The notes: generated by a model from the letters alone, not told the origin. A stretch of 64,000 nucleotides of DNA from Pseudomonadota bacterium (GCA_024743055.1 JANSXH010000005.1:124001-188000), one strand, 5' to 3'; counted from the stretch's first letter, positions 51,901-61,164 are shown. Program-made: numbers and translations.

Positions 51901-52608
51901 TTGCATACAGAGCGGATACGTCATTTGGAACATTTCAGAGCGGTGAACGTGCGTGCATTCCCGCTTCATAATGTCCTGCCTTCAGAAGTCATGGCGCTAG
52001 TAGATCAGGACCTCAAGGATTTCGAGAAACGTCTGCCGCCCGGATTCAAAATGGAGATTTCCGGTGAGCAGGCCAATGCCCAAAATGGCTTCAAGCAATT
52101 GACAAAAGTTATGGGAATTTCCACGGGCCTTATTTTCGTTGCCCTTGTCTTTCAGTTCAGAAATGCCGTCAAACCTTTGGTGGTTCTGGCAACTGTCCCC
52201 TACGGCATCATTGGCGCCCTGATCGCCTTGGCTGTTACCAACAGTCCCTTCGGCTTTATGGCATTCCTCGGTATCGTGGCCTTGATTGGAGTGATCGTCA
52301 GCCATGTCATTGTACTGTTCGATTTCATAGAAGAAATGCGTGAAAAAGGCGAGCCGCTTGAGCAGGCTTTGCTGGATGCCGGTATTGTCCGATTGCGACC
52401 AGTCCTGATCACTGTTGGCGCGACAGTTTTTGCTCTGGGCCCCCTCGCAATCCACGGCGGCCCGCTCTGGCAGCCTCTGTGTTTTGCCCAAATTGGGGGC
52501 CTGAGTATCGCCACCTTTACGACCCTGCTTCTGGTTCCGGTGATTTACTCGATCTTTGTGAAGGATCTGAAAATCATTTCCTGGAAATCTGAAGCTGTTC
52601 CAGCATAA
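48982..52608 (+). CDS. RND efflux transporter permease, extended form
   Basis: A 1208-residue HAE/AcrB-type proton-driven pump, longer than the usual 1020-1070. TM1 is about 16-36. The helix-4 proton-relay aspartates are Asp558/559 in LGLLIDDPVVAGDAI, whereas AcrB has them at 407/408, so about 150 extra residues lie before them. They fall mainly between AAILLTLAS (about 150) and FSYRELNDFSD (about 293), in the first porter loop. The C-half is normal, ending QPLCFAQIGGLSIATFTTLL. The start is GTG with GGGGA about 8 bases upstream. Third gene of the efflux operon. Substrates cannot be predicted. Confidence 0.93.
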   Translation: MSDITETRNTARYFTENRHISWILLIAVFFWGAYGYISMPKAKDPDIQVRVATAITSWPGADASKIEQLITRPVEEKVAESSNLHETSPSKFAIKSLTLPNLSIVQIQLSESLDDTKQAFNEINLKLNDLSQTLPDGAGEIQFNDGFGNTAAILLTLASPAERPVEISLRARDIEDAIETVRESAGSSDALPRRSLIVVMPRDINLDAPSRNMDLLKNYLLQKRLIKNARSMRGSGFIGIDFATDQSDSALINELNEFLRTKLGMVQFHEDAWPAVVIDSPSETNANLQASPGQKFSYRELNDFSDLITRTLQTIPLVTVVQSSGVVDERIFLEYSQDLLASYGLTPSDINNAIAARNSDLSGGEFHAGGSNVLVEPVGQYTDPDQIGGTAFTESASGAPVYLRDVGNVVPGYQSPPEFLNYYNWRDDGGKWHRGKAISLAIQMREGGQIGEFGEAVTQAMTDVRQHLPDDLVIARVSNQPSQVAENIDLFMTALIEAVVLVVIISLLGFWEWRSALLMMLAIPITLAMTFGVIDLLGIQLQQVSIATLIIALGLLIDDPVVAGDAIKRGMAAGQPRSLASWLGPTKLAHAIMFATITNVVAYMPFLLLSGNTGEFLYSLPVVMATALICSRLVSMSFLPFLGYYLLRPRKKPEPTMEERRTKGFTGLYFKVGGILINHRKKALLISFAFFALIIPLKETLKTSFFPDDVQYLFYADVQLRNDATIYETQDVVLRAEKIIQEVAKKFGAELGPDGGGDPLQSIASFMGGGAPRFWFSVTPQLHQRNYAQLVMRVNDKDLTNKLIGPLQEALSSQIADAVIDVRQLQTNPVPYPIDIRLYAKTAVQSDGPQDVAEIEALRKLSAELVSILRNAPNATRARDDWGRESIRLRLEIDSDRAFLAGVTNEEIAASSSGGLNGNQVTSMQRGDKNIPVVTILEPSERAEISDLEDLYVFATTNSNKIPLGQIATVSYDLHTERIRHLEHFRAVNVRAFPLHNVLPSEVMALVDQDLKDFEKRLPPGFKMEISGEQANAQNGFKQLTKVMGISTGLIFVALVFQFRNAVKPLVVLATVPYGIIGALIALAVTNSPFGFMAFLGIVALIGVIVSHVIVLFDFIEEMREKGEPLEQALLDAGIVRLRPVLITVGATVFALGPLAIHGGPLWQPLCFAQIGGLSIATFTTLLLVPVIYSIFVKDLKIISWKSEAVPA

Positions 52609-52623
52609 AAACGCCTGCTGAGT

Positions 52624-53451
52624 TCACTTCTTGGTCAAGCTGGCTGCAAAATCCGGATCCCGAATATCCCGCTCACCGCGATCCATGCGCCCCATTTCCG
52701 AAAGTGCCCTTTCATCAACCATAAGATCGCAAAACAAGGTGCGTTCCTGCGCTAATCCATCCTCTGACGAGGATGTTGCCGCCCCTCGAACCAGCTTCTT
52801 TATGTGCGCGAAGGCTTTCGGTGATCTGTTTGCGAGGGCCTTGGCCACATCAAGTGCCTTGGCAACGACATCTCCCTCAACGCAATAAGCGGCCAGACCA
52901 ATGTCCTTGGCTTCTCTCGGGCTCATGGTTCGACCAAGAAGTTCAATTTCCAATGCTCTTGATTCCCCAATAAGACGCGGAAGTCTTTGGGTTCCGCCTG
53001 CACCTGGAAGAATTCCGAGATTGATTTCTGGTAAGCCGAGATCATAGGGACCCTCTTTCACAAGGCGAATGTCACACGCCAAGGCCAGTTCAAACCCGCC
53101 GCCCATGGCACTGCCATTGATGGCTGCAATAAAAGCCTTCGGCATGGCTTCCATTCGGCGAAGGCACTGATGCAGTATAGGTTCAGGCACCGGACGGGAA
53201 ATGTCAAAGCTCATGGATTTTTCAGCCATCGCCTTACTACGTTGATAGAGGACTGAGACATCATAATGGCGGATAAAAACGTCCTCTATTCCACCTGTGA
53301 AAACCACGGCCCGAATGTCATCGTCCATTTCAACTTCATCTATAAAAGCTTTCAGCTCCTTTTCAGTTTCCCCATCCATATAGCCAAGCGGTGGATTACA
53401 GAATCGAACTAGAGCTATGTTATCAATCTTCTCGATAGCGAGTTGGGTCAT
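52624..53451 (-). CDS. Enoyl-CoA hydratase
   Basis: A 275-residue crotonase with both hydratase glutamates present: one in AMGGGFELALACD, one in GLPEINLGILPGAGGTQRL. It would add water to a trans-2-enoyl-CoA in acyl degradation. The N-terminal oxyanion loop is less standard (VVFTGGIEDVFIRHYDVS, with FIRHYD in place of the usual FxAGADL), so substrate may differ from straight-chain enoyl-CoAs. It ends the TetR-controlled operon; its ATG overlaps the EthD stop by 4 bases. It converges on the RND gene with 15 bases between stops. Confidence 0.9.
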   Translation of the reverse strand: MTQLAIEKIDNIALVRFCNPPLGYMDGETEKELKAFIDEVEMDDDIRAVVFTGGIEDVFIRHYDVSVLYQRSKAMAEKSMSFDISRPVPEPILHQCLRRMEAMPKAFIAAINGSAMGGGFELALACDIRLVKEGPYDLGLPEINLGILPGAGGTQRLPRLIGESRALEIELLGRTMSPREAKDIGLAAYCVEGDVVAKALDVAKALANRSPKAFAHIKKLVRGAATSSSEDGLAQERTLFCDLMVDERALSEMGRMDRGERDIRDPDFAASLTKK

Positions 53452-53840
53452 GCTTTGGCATCCTCATTGACAATTTGATGGACAACGTTCAGCCAGACAG
53501 GCGAATTTTCAAGATCGATGAATTTTTTCTCATCTTCAAGCAGGATGCGCCCTGCCTTCTTTCCTGCATCGGACGACATGGCAGCTTCAAGTTCAGCCAT
53601 GTTTCGCCACCACATTTCCGCAACCCCATCATAGGGTTCTGGCCCGCCGCGAACTGTCGCCAAGGCCTCACCCAGAGCTGTATTCTGCCGATGTAGCTGG
53701 GTATATTTCCAGGTGTTCAATACATCTTTAAAAGATTGCACGAGCGGGCCGTGACTGTTGAGCCAATAATCGTAAAACTCCTCAGAGCTAAGATCCTGTC
53801 GTTTTCGCACACAGAAAGTCAATTTAACTGGATCAGCCAT
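53448..53840 (-). CDS. EthD-domain protein
   Basis: A 130-residue ferredoxin-like alpha+beta-barrel protein. The EthD signature is PVKLTFCVRKRQDLSSEEFYD, YWLNSHGPLVQSF, and YDGVAEMWWRNMAELEAAM. EthD-like proteins accompany ether, alkane or polyketide catabolism, often without a known reaction. Its stop overlaps the start of the hydratase gene by 4 bases, and it follows the reductase gene by 14 bases, so it belongs to the same transcript. AGGTCCT-type spacing before the ATG (about 8 bases) gives a plausible ribosome site. Confidence 0.88.
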   Translation of the reverse strand: MADPVKLTFCVRKRQDLSSEEFYDYWLNSHGPLVQSFKDVLNTWKYTQLHRQNTALGEALATVRGGPEPYDGVAEMWWRNMAELEAAMSSDAGKKAGRILLEDEKKFIDLENSPVWLNVVHQIVNEDAKA

Positions 53841-53854
53841 AGCAGGTCCTTTCG

Positions 53855-54859
53855 TTAGTTCTTATTAGTTTTCAGCAGGATTTTGCCGCTGCGCCCTCCC
53901 TTTGCCGCATGGGCGACGGCGGTTTTTATCTCATCCAGCGGATATACAGCCTCAACTGCACCGGAAATCTCACCATTCTGAACCATTGGTATCAACCGGC
54001 CATACATATCTGCAATATCAGGAGGTGTCGCTGTTTTGAACCAGTCAGCTAGCCAGAAACCCCGAAGTTCGATAGCCCGAAACACAAGATGAAAAGGATC
54101 TACTTCACAAGGCTTACCGCTCAATAGGCCATAATTATAGATTTTTCCACCATCGGCCAGACAAGCGGCCAATTGATTACTGGCATAGCCGCCAATGGCA
54201 TCCATTGCCAGCTTTGGCCTGTTTCCATCACAGGCTGCGTCGAGCTTGCGAACCATGTCTTGAGTATGGGTCTGCGCATCAGCGATCAGGACGCAGTCCG
54301 CACCATCTGATTTAAGCATATCAACAAGGTTCTTCCGGCGAACAATGGCCGCAACATTCAACTTCTTTTGCTTGGCAATTTTTATGACAAATCGTCCAAC
54401 TGCCGAGTTGCTCGCGTTCTGGATGACCCAATCCCCTTCTTCCAGATCAACCAAAGAAGACAGCATGACCTCGGCGGTTGCCGGGTTGGCTTTGATCATT
54501 GCGGCTTGCTGCAGATCGATGCCCTTGGGCAGTTTGATGGCCATGGTTTCCCGGCATCGAATTTTTTCTCGCCAGCTGCCACCGCCGAGAGGCAATACAA
54601 TATCTCCGATTTTGAGGTTCCTGACATCCGGTCCAACCTCTGTAACCTTTCCAACACCTTCTGCACCAGGCGTATTGGGCAGTTTTGGCCGAATGCCATA
54701 ATTCCCTTCTATGGTCAGTAAGTCTGCGGGATTAATGGACATGACCAGCATGTCAACGATGACCTGATCGCCTTCAGGCTTCTCAAAGTCAGGAGCGGAT
54801 CCCAATTGAATAGCCTCTGCAGCAGGCCCAAATTCATAAAATTCGGCGATTTTGAACAT
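53855..54859 (-). CDS. MDR-family enoyl reductase/quinone oxidoreductase, MECR-like
   Basis: A 334-residue zinc-independent medium-chain reductase. The substrate-binding half has PGAEGVGKVTEVGPDVRNL, and the segment ANPATAEVMLSSLVDLEEGD with WVIQNASNSAVGRFVI is the MECR/Etr1 (trans-2-enoyl-thioester reductase) pattern, including the nucleotide-binding region. An NADPH-dependent double-bond reduction is therefore likely. The ATG at 54859 is chosen: CAGGAA lies 8 bases before it and a longer frame would run through the TetR gene. It starts 1 base after the TetR stop, so the two are coupled. Confidence 0.88.
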   Translation of the reverse strand: MFKIAEFYEFGPAAEAIQLGSAPDFEKPEGDQVIVDMLVMSINPADLLTIEGNYGIRPKLPNTPGAEGVGKVTEVGPDVRNLKIGDIVLPLGGGSWREKIRCRETMAIKLPKGIDLQQAAMIKANPATAEVMLSSLVDLEEGDWVIQNASNSAVGRFVIKIAKQKKLNVAAIVRRKNLVDMLKSDGADCVLIADAQTHTQDMVRKLDAACDGNRPKLAMDAIGGYASNQLAACLADGGKIYNYGLLSGKPCEVDPFHLVFRAIELRGFWLADWFKTATPPDIADMYGRLIPMVQNGEISGAVEAVYPLDEIKTAVAHAAKGGRSGKILLKTNKN

Positions 54860-54860
54860 G

Positions 54861-55460
54861 TTATTTTTCCTGTTGTTCATCCAGCTTGATGCGAAATAGC
54901 CGAACGATATTGTGAGCAATTTCCTCCGGTCTGTCCTGACCGGGTCGATACCATTGCACCGTTGCGTTAAGTGCGCCAAATAACGCAAACCGCAAATATT
55001 TTTGGTCTCTTGTTGTTGTATTGGGTAGGTCGTCGATCAAATTAATGAACAGTTTTTCATAGTTGTCCCGATGTACAATGAGCCGCCCGTCGATCTCACG
55101 ATCTCCATTGGGGATTGTTTTGGCAACGACGATGGAGAAGTAGTCAGTTTCCAGAAGAGTTGTCAGATGAGCTGTCGACGCCGCCTCTAATCTATCCCAA
55201 GGGGAGAGATCACTTCGGATACTTTCGGTGACAGCGTCACGAATCCGTCGAACCCCTTCCACATAGACTTCCTCGAACAAGTCCTCCTTTGATCTGAAAA
55301 AATGATAGAAGGAGCTTGGTTGGACTTTGGCTGCACGTGCAATATCGCGAATAGAGGCGCCATCGAATCCTTGCCTGGCAAACAACTCGGCCGCTGTTGT
55401 CAGGAGTTCCAATGGTCGATTTTCGAGCTTGGGCCGTCCGACCGTTCTTACTATCGACAC
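54861..55460 (-). CDS. TetR-family repressor
   Basis: A 199-residue regulator. The helix-turn-helix is at about 20-65: LLTTAAELFARQGFDGASIR, DIARAAKVQPSSFYHFFRSK. The C-terminal ligand domain (about 70-199) is helical and family-unspecific (YLRFALFGALNATVQWYRPG). The start is GTG with AAGGA 8 bases upstream. It is the first gene of the reductase-EthD-hydratase operon and its stop is 1 base before the reductase ATG. A palindrome at 55488-55499 just upstream is a likely auto-repression operator; the inducer is probably an acyl-CoA or related compound, by context. Confidence 0.92.
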   Translation of the reverse strand: MSIVRTVGRPKLENRPLELLTTAAELFARQGFDGASIRDIARAAKVQPSSFYHFFRSKEDLFEEVYVEGVRRIRDAVTESIRSDLSPWDRLEAASTAHLTTLLETDYFSIVVAKTIPNGDREIDGRLIVHRDNYEKLFINLIDDLPNTTTRDQKYLRFALFGALNATVQWYRPGQDRPEEIAHNIVRLFRIKLDEQQEK

Positions 55461-55487
55461 CCCGGATGTCCTTCAAATTAATTTATG

Positions 55488-55499
55488 GAACGAATGTTC
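55488..55499. promoter_or_regulatory. TetR operator candidate
   Basis: GAACGAATGTTC contains a perfect GAAC/GTTC inverted repeat with a 4-base centre, 28 bases upstream of the TetR start and in the region between TetR and pgi. Its place and symmetry fit an auto-regulatory operator for the downstream operon. The short half-sites leave room for chance. Confidence 0.4.
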
Positions 55500-55673
55500 A
55501 ATATATCCCTTGTGAGAAATTAGGCAATCCTCTTGTTTGTTGTATTTTTGCTCGGCCTCAGGCTCAATGATATTTCATCTTTTGCAATTCATTAACAGTA
55601 TCTGGGATATTTTCCCAGTCCATGTATTATTGGCGCAATTCATTGCAGTGGAACAGGGTTCAGGAGAGAATGA

Positions 55674-57302
55674 ATGACAGGTGACTTATGGTCCAGACTA
55701 AATGACCATCATCGGGCAATCGAGAAAGTGTCTCTTGTTGAACTGTTCAATCAAGATCCAGCACGCTTTGAAAATTTCAGCGCCTCACTTGAAGGTATGC
55801 TTTTCGACTATTCCAAAACCAGCATCGACGACAAAGCGCTGACATTATTGCTGGAACTTGCTCAAACGAAAAGGCTGGAGGAGAAGCGCGATGCGATGTT
55901 TTCGGGCTCCATAATAAACCGTACAGAAGGAAGAGCGGTTCTACACACCGCTCTTAGAAATCTCTCGGACGATCCGGTGCTTGTTGAAAACGAAAATGTC
56001 ATGCAAGGAATTCGTGACACCCTGCAACGTATGCGTGCCTTTGCAATGGGTATTCGAACCAGTGCCATTGCGGCCGCAGATGGCGGTCCCTTTACAGATG
56101 TGGTCAATATCGGCATTGGCGGATCTGACCTTGGTCCGGCCATGGCGACCCTAGCTCTTGCGCCTTGTCATGATGGCCCTAGATGTCATTTTGTCTCAAA
56201 TGTGGATGGCGCCCAGATCTCTGACCTGCTGACCACTTTGGATCCAAACCGGACCCTGTTTATCGTTGCCTCAAAAACCTTTACGACAATCGAGACCATG
56301 ACCAATGCGACTACGGCAAAAGACTGGATCACCAAGGCCTTGGGCCCTGACGGTTCAGCCCATTTCGCCGCTGTGTCGACATCTTTGGAAAAGACAGCCG
56401 CCTTTGATATTGATCCGGACTTTGTTTTTGGATTTGGAGACTGGATTGGGGGAAGATATTCCGTCTGGGGGCCAATCGGCCTCTCCCTTATGATCGCTAT
56501 TGGCCCCGATGACTTTGAGGCTTTCTTGCGCGGTGGATATGAGATGGACAGTCATTTCAGATCCGCCCCTCTTAACGTCAACCTTCCAGTGATTATGGGG
56601 CTTGTAGGCATCTGGCATCACTCCATCTGTGGCTATGCTAGCCGGGCCATCTTGCCCTATGATCAACGTCTCGCCCGCCTGCCTGCCTATCTCCAACAAT
56701 TGGATATGGAAAGTAATGGCAAACAGGTCGCTATGGATGGCTCAACCATCAACGGGAATACCGGGCCAATCGTCTGGGGAGAACCCGGCACAAATGGACA
56801 GCACGCCTTTTATCAGCTGATCCATCAAGGCAGCCGCGTCGTTCCTTGCGAATTTCTAGTCGCAGCTAAATCCCACGAACCCGGACTTGCCGAGCATCAC
56901 GACTTGCTACTGGCAAACTGTTTGGCTCAATCTGAGGCGCTGATGAAAGGGCGTAGTTTTGCTGAAGCGAAACAGATCTTGCAATCAAAGGGACAGACAA
57001 ACGATATCGAAATGCAGGCTGCCCATCGTGTCTTCAGTGGCAACCGACCATCCACGACTTTAGTATACGAAAAGCTTACACCTCAGACACTCGGTCGCAT
57101 AATCGCGTTGTATGAGCATAGAGTTTTCGTCGAGGGGATTATTTGGGGTTTGAACAGCTTTGACCAATGGGGCGTAGAACTTGGAAAGGAACTTGCAACA
57201 GCGATACTCCCTCTCATCAAGAGTGGTGCTGGATTTGACGATAAAGATGGATCTACCCGAGGTTTGTTGCAGAAAATCACTGATCTGAAAAAGCAGTCCT
57301 GA
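55674..57302 (+). CDS. pgi: Glucose-6-phosphate isomerase
   Basis: A 542-residue PGI that interconverts glucose-6-phosphate and fructose-6-phosphate. Signatures are [91 protein letters not shown] and a C-terminal [12 protein letters not shown]. All active-site segments (Glu of ESNGK, Lys of GKELA) are in place. AGGAGA lies 7 bases before the ATG. It is single, divergent from TetR, and its stop is 2 bases from the convergent ABC-transporter stop. A CTGGGA/TCCCAG inverted repeat lies at 55602-55618 upstream. Confidence 0.97.
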   Translation: MTGDLWSRLNDHHRAIEKVSLVELFNQDPARFENFSASLEGMLFDYSKTSIDDKALTLLLELAQTKRLEEKRDAMFSGSIINRTEGRAVLHTALRNLSDDPVLVENENVMQGIRDTLQRMRAFAMGIRTSAIAAADGGPFTDVVNIGIGGSDLGPAMATLALAPCHDGPRCHFVSNVDGAQISDLLTTLDPNRTLFIVASKTFTTIETMTNATTAKDWITKALGPDGSAHFAAVSTSLEKTAAFDIDPDFVFGFGDWIGGRYSVWGPIGLSLMIAIGPDDFEAFLRGGYEMDSHFRSAPLNVNLPVIMGLVGIWHHSICGYASRAILPYDQRLARLPAYLQQLDMESNGKQVAMDGSTINGNTGPIVWGEPGTNGQHAFYQLIHQGSRVVPCEFLVAAKSHEPGLAEHHDLLLANCLAQSEALMKGRSFAEAKQILQSKGQTNDIEMQAAHRVFSGNRPSTTLVYEKLTPQTLGRIIALYEHRVFVEGIIWGLNSFDQWGVELGKELATAILPLIKSGAGFDDKDGSTRGLLQKITDLKKQS

Positions 57303-57304
57303 TT

Positions 57305-58276
57305 TTATTCATCCAGCAAATGACAAGATGCCATATGACCGTCACCACGGTCCTTTAGTTCTGGCGGAACAGAGTGACATTTATCAATCGCTACAGGACA
57401 TCTGCCTGCAAATCGGCAACCCTGTGGTAAATTGACGGGGCTTGGTGGATCGCCTTTCAGCCGCACCCGCTCCTCACTGCCATCTCGCGCGCGGGCCTTG
57501 GGGACGGCCGACAGCAGCGCCTTGGTATAGGGATGTTGTGGATTTTTGAACAGTGAAATCCTGTCCGCTTGTTCCACGATCTGTCCTAGATACATGACCG
57601 CAACATGATCACATAAATGCTGCACAACTCCGAGATCATGGCTGATAAATAAATAGGTGAGCCCAAGATCCTCTTGCAGTTTGCGCATGAGGTTGAGGAT
57701 CTGCGCCTGAACCGCCACATCAAGGGCAGAGACTGGCTCGTCACAGACAATCAAATCAGGTTTCGTCGACAATGCACGTGCGAGTCCCACACGCTGACGC
57801 TGCCCCCCCGAAAACTGATGAGGGAACAGTTTTGTCAATTCCGGCCTCAGGCCCACCTGGACAAACAGATCCCGTACCATCTGATCTCGGTCTTTCTCTT
57901 CGCCGATATCCATAAGGTCAAGGGGCTCACGGACAATCTCACCAACCCTTTGACGGGGGTCCAAGGATGAATAAGGATCTTGGAAAATCATCTGAAAGCG
58001 TTTGCGGGAATGTCTTAACTCATCTCCTTCAAGAGCACTGATTTCGAGATCGTCCAACTGGACCTTTCCCGCTGTAATCGGGACGAGGCGCAGTACCGCG
58101 AGCGCCGTTGTAGTCTTGCCGGAGCCACTCTCACCGACGATCCCAAGTGTTTTTCCTTTGGGTACTGTAAAGCTGACCCCATCTACCGCATGGACAACCA
58201 TCGCCTTCTTGAACAGCTTCTTGCCGCCAAAATGAACTTTGAGATCCTGGACCTCGAGAAGGGTTTCGTCACTCAT
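57305..58276 (-). CDS. Peptide ABC importer ATPase, OppF/DppF type
   Basis: A 323-residue ATPase of the oligo/dipeptide (family 5) importer. Walker A is GESGSGKTTTALAVLRLVP, signature FSGGQRQRVGLARALSTKP, Walker B LIVCDEPVSALDVAVQAQ. The C-terminal oligopeptide-type Cys motif is seen in GCRFAGRCPVAIDKCHSVPP, which binds an iron-sulfur cluster in this subfamily. Its start overlaps the partner ATPase gene by 4 bases (ATGA). It is the last of five genes of the importer operon and converges on pgi. Confidence 0.93.
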   Translation of the reverse strand: MSDETLLEVQDLKVHFGGKKLFKKAMVVHAVDGVSFTVPKGKTLGIVGESGSGKTTTALAVLRLVPITAGKVQLDDLEISALEGDELRHSRKRFQMIFQDPYSSLDPRQRVGEIVREPLDLMDIGEEKDRDQMVRDLFVQVGLRPELTKLFPHQFSGGQRQRVGLARALSTKPDLIVCDEPVSALDVAVQAQILNLMRKLQEDLGLTYLFISHDLGVVQHLCDHVAVMYLGQIVEQADRISLFKNPQHPYTKALLSAVPKARARDGSEERVRLKGDPPSPVNLPQGCRFAGRCPVAIDKCHSVPPELKDRGDGHMASCHLLDE

Positions 58277-59265
58277 ACTGCCACCACATATTCGACGTTG
58301 TGACAGGCAACCGCATGCCCCTCCGATATAGGTTCAATATCTGGCCTACGTTCCTCACACACCGGAGTCTTGTATGGACATCTGTCCGCAAAGGCACATC
58401 CTTTGCCAAGTTCTGTCAGGGATGGGACAACGCCCTTGATTTCACTAAGATAAGGTCGAACTTCCGTTGGATCTGTTTCCAGATGCGGCACGCAAGCGAT
58501 AAGACCCCGTGTATATGGATGATGAGGATTTTCCAGAATATCCTTGGTCAAGCCCGACTCGATGATATGACCCGCATACATAACGGCAACCCTATCCGCC
58601 AATTCTGCTATGGCTCCCATATCATGAGTGATCATTATGATGGCCGTTCCGGTTTCCCGCTGCAGATCCTTAAGCAGGTCGAAAATCTGCGCCTGCACGG
58701 TCACATCAAGAGCAGTCGTTGGCTCATCAGCTATTAGCACTCTCGGATGACAGGAGAGAGCCATGGCAATCATCACCCGCTGACGCATGCCGCCTGAAAG
58801 TTCGTGGGGATACGCCTTTGCTCGAAGGGCCGGTTCTGGAATGCCTACTTTTGTCAGCATTTCCACCGCTCGTTCCCAGGCATCAGTTTTGCTAATGTCC
58901 TCGTGCAATAGGACGCATTCAGCGATTTGATCGCCAACCCGAAAAACCGGGTTGAGGGAGGTCATTGGCTCCTGGAAAATCATCGAGATAATACCGCCAC
59001 GCACCTGGCGCATACGGGCATTACTAGCCTGCAAAAGATCTTCCTCTTCTAACAGGATTGATCCTTCTGAAACCTTACCCGGCGGGCTAGGTACCAATCC
59101 CATCACAGAGAGAGCGGTCATGCTTTTTCCGCAACCGGATTCCCCTACAATCCCAAGGATTTCACCGCTTTTAAGCTCCAGGGAAATCTGATTGAGAACT
59201 CGCGCATTCCCTGCCCGCGTCTTGAAATCGACAACCAGATCCTTGATGGTCAGAAGGCTCGTCAT
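58273..59265 (-). CDS. Peptide ABC importer ATPase, OppD/DppD type
   Basis: A 330-residue ATPase, the heterodimer partner of the previous one. Walker A is GESGCGKSMTALSVMGLVP, the signature LSGGMRQRVMIAMALSCHP, Walker B VLIADEPTTALDVTVQAQ, and the C-terminal Cys cluster GKGCAFADRCPYKTPVCEER. Its ATG shares one base with the stop of the upstream permease gene (TGATG), so translation is coupled in the order binding protein, permeases, ATPases. Confidence 0.94.
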   Translation of the reverse strand: MTSLLTIKDLVVDFKTRAGNARVLNQISLELKSGEILGIVGESGCGKSMTALSVMGLVPSPPGKVSEGSILLEEEDLLQASNARMRQVRGGIISMIFQEPMTSLNPVFRVGDQIAECVLLHEDISKTDAWERAVEMLTKVGIPEPALRAKAYPHELSGGMRQRVMIAMALSCHPRVLIADEPTTALDVTVQAQIFDLLKDLQRETGTAIIMITHDMGAIAELADRVAVMYAGHIIESGLTKDILENPHHPYTRGLIACVPHLETDPTEVRPYLSEIKGVVPSLTELGKGCAFADRCPYKTPVCEERRPDIEPISEGHAVACHNVEYVVAV

Positions 59266-60143
59266 CAGCGCTCCCTCAGCTTTGGATTGAACGCATCATT
59301 GAGGCCGTCTCCAACCAAACTAAAACCTAGCACAGTGAGAAAGATCATGAAGCCAGGGAAGGTCACCGCCCACCAGGCATCAAGGATATATTCTCGCCCA
59401 GCTCCGATCATCAGGCCCCAGCTGAAAACATTGGGATCTCCGAGCCCAAGAAAACTGAGACCGGCTTCAAACAGAATAGCAATACCAATGGTTAGGGTGG
59501 CCGAGACAATCAACGGTGCCAGCGCATTGGGTAGGATAACCCGCCACATGATACGGCTGTTCTTCGCCCCCACTGAACGGGCAGCATTGACATATTCTAA
59601 AGTCCGAATTCGTAAAAACTCTGCCCGTGTTAAACGTGCCGTCGTTGGCCAACTGACAATGCCGATAGCAAGAGCAACGATATAGATACTTGGCGGAAAT
59701 AAAGTGACTAGCACCATGGCAAACAATAGCGCCGGCAAGACTTGGAAGAACTCGGTAATGCGCATCAAAACTTCATCGACCGCACCTCGGAAAAACCCCG
59801 CGAAAGCTCCCATTAGAATGCCAATTGTAATCGTAATAAAGCCGGCAGCAAGCCCAACATATAATGTCGCCGATCCTCCGTGTATCAAGCCTGCCAGGAT
59901 GTCTCGACCTAGATAGTCTGTACCGAGCGGTGCCCGCTCTGTTTCGCCGGGGGCAGTGAGCGGAGCCCAGATCACTTCGAACGGATCTACCGAATATAAA
60001 AACGGACCCACATAGGTAAAGAGAACTACGAGAATCAGCAGAATAAGGCCAAGCATACCCGCCCAGCTCTGGCGAAAAGCGCGCATCGCTTCGCGGATCG
60101 GGCTTTGGCTTTCAACAACAATGGGTTCGTCAACAGTTGCCAT
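59265..60143 (-). CDS. Peptide ABC importer permease, OppC/DppC type
   Basis: A 292-residue inner-membrane permease with about six helices. The N-terminal QSWAGMLGLILLILVVLFTY and the GTDYLGRDILAGLIHGGSAT segment are diagnostic for DppC-like proteins, and the EAA loop IMWRVILPNALAPLIVSATL couples to the ATPases. It starts 1 base after the stop of the DppB-type gene, with GGAGGC overlapping that stop. Part of the five-gene importer. Confidence 0.94.
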   Translation of the reverse strand: MATVDEPIVVESQSPIREAMRAFRQSWAGMLGLILLILVVLFTYVGPFLYSVDPFEVIWAPLTAPGETERAPLGTDYLGRDILAGLIHGGSATLYVGLAAGFITITIGILMGAFAGFFRGAVDEVLMRITEFFQVLPALLFAMVLVTLFPPSIYIVALAIGIVSWPTTARLTRAEFLRIRTLEYVNAARSVGAKNSRIMWRVILPNALAPLIVSATLTIGIAILFEAGLSFLGLGDPNVFSWGLMIGAGREYILDAWWAVTFPGFMIFLTVLGFSLVGDGLNDAFNPKLRER

Positions 60144-60144
60144 G

Positions 60145-61122
60145 TCAGCCTCCTGTCCGAATGCGCGGATCGACGATCCGATACACGAGATCTGTAATCA
60201 AGTTGGCGATAATCACCAATACTGAGGAGAAAAACAGAATGCCAAGGACAGTCGGGTAATCGCGGGCAAGAATGGATTCAAATGCCAGGGTCCCTAAACC
60301 TGGCCAGCTGAAAACCGTCTCAACAAGAACGGCACCTGAGACAATACTGCCAAACTGCAGTCCGGCAATGGTTACAACAGGCAGAATGGCATTGCGAAGG
60401 GCATGATGAGTGTAAACTTTGGTTTCTGCAACGCCCTTGGCACGAGCCGTTCGGATATAGTCTGAGCCAAGAATTTCCAGCATGCTGGCACGTGTCAGTC
60501 GTGCATATTGCGCGAGATAGACAATGCCGAGGGTCAAGGCGGGCAAAACCAGATGATGAAGAACATCCAGGATAAAGCCAAAAAATCCGGTATCTTTGGT
60601 GATGTCAAACATATTGGCGATGGGAAATATGGGAATGACCCAGGCAAACAGGATGACCAGCATCAGGCCCGTCCAGAAAATGGGCGCAGAATAGCCCACC
60701 ACAGAAACAAGGGTCACCAATCCGCTGACTATTCCCTTAGGCTTGTGGGACGCCAGCACTCCCAGCAAGGTCCCCACGGCGATGGCAAAAAGCAGCGCCG
60801 TCACAACAAGAAGAATGGTTGCCCCGGCCCGACCTGCCACGAGGTCGAGAACCGGTGCATTATAGAAAAAAGACTGACCCAAGTCCCCTTGTAGTGCCCG
60901 CTCGAGATAGACGCCAAGCTGAACATAGATTGGTTTGTCCAACCCATAGGTCTTGCGGATATCGGCGAGCATTTCCTCGGTCGCTCCGCCCATCTCCCCG
61001 GCAATCACATCCGCCGGATCCCCGGGTGCAAGATGGATAAGCAGGAAGTTGAGCACAAGGACCGCAAGAACCAGCACAAATGCGTGGAACAAGCGACGGA
61101 CAACCATCCACGCCATATTCAT
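60145..61122 (-). CDS. Peptide ABC importer permease, OppB/DppB type
   Basis: A 325-residue permease. It opens with VVRRLFHAFVLVLAVLVLNF, then FLLIHLAPGDPADVIAGE and YGLDKPIYVQLGVYLERALQ, typical of DppB-like proteins, and has the EAA loop VYTHHALRNAILPVVTIAGL. It forms the translocation channel together with the DppC-type subunit. It follows the binding-protein gene by 42 bases on the same strand. No clear ribosome site precedes the first ATG; a second ATG is two codons inside. Confidence 0.94.
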   Translation of the reverse strand: MNMAWMVVRRLFHAFVLVLAVLVLNFLLIHLAPGDPADVIAGEMGGATEEMLADIRKTYGLDKPIYVQLGVYLERALQGDLGQSFFYNAPVLDLVAGRAGATILLVVTALLFAIAVGTLLGVLASHKPKGIVSGLVTLVSVVGYSAPIFWTGLMLVILFAWVIPIFPIANMFDITKDTGFFGFILDVLHHLVLPALTLGIVYLAQYARLTRASMLEILGSDYIRTARAKGVAETKVYTHHALRNAILPVVTIAGLQFGSIVSGAVLVETVFSWPGLGTLAFESILARDYPTVLGILFFSSVLVIIANLITDLVYRIVDPRIRTGG

Positions 61123-61164
61123 GTGGATGGTGTCCGTACTGTGTAATCTGGGTCTGAACGCATT

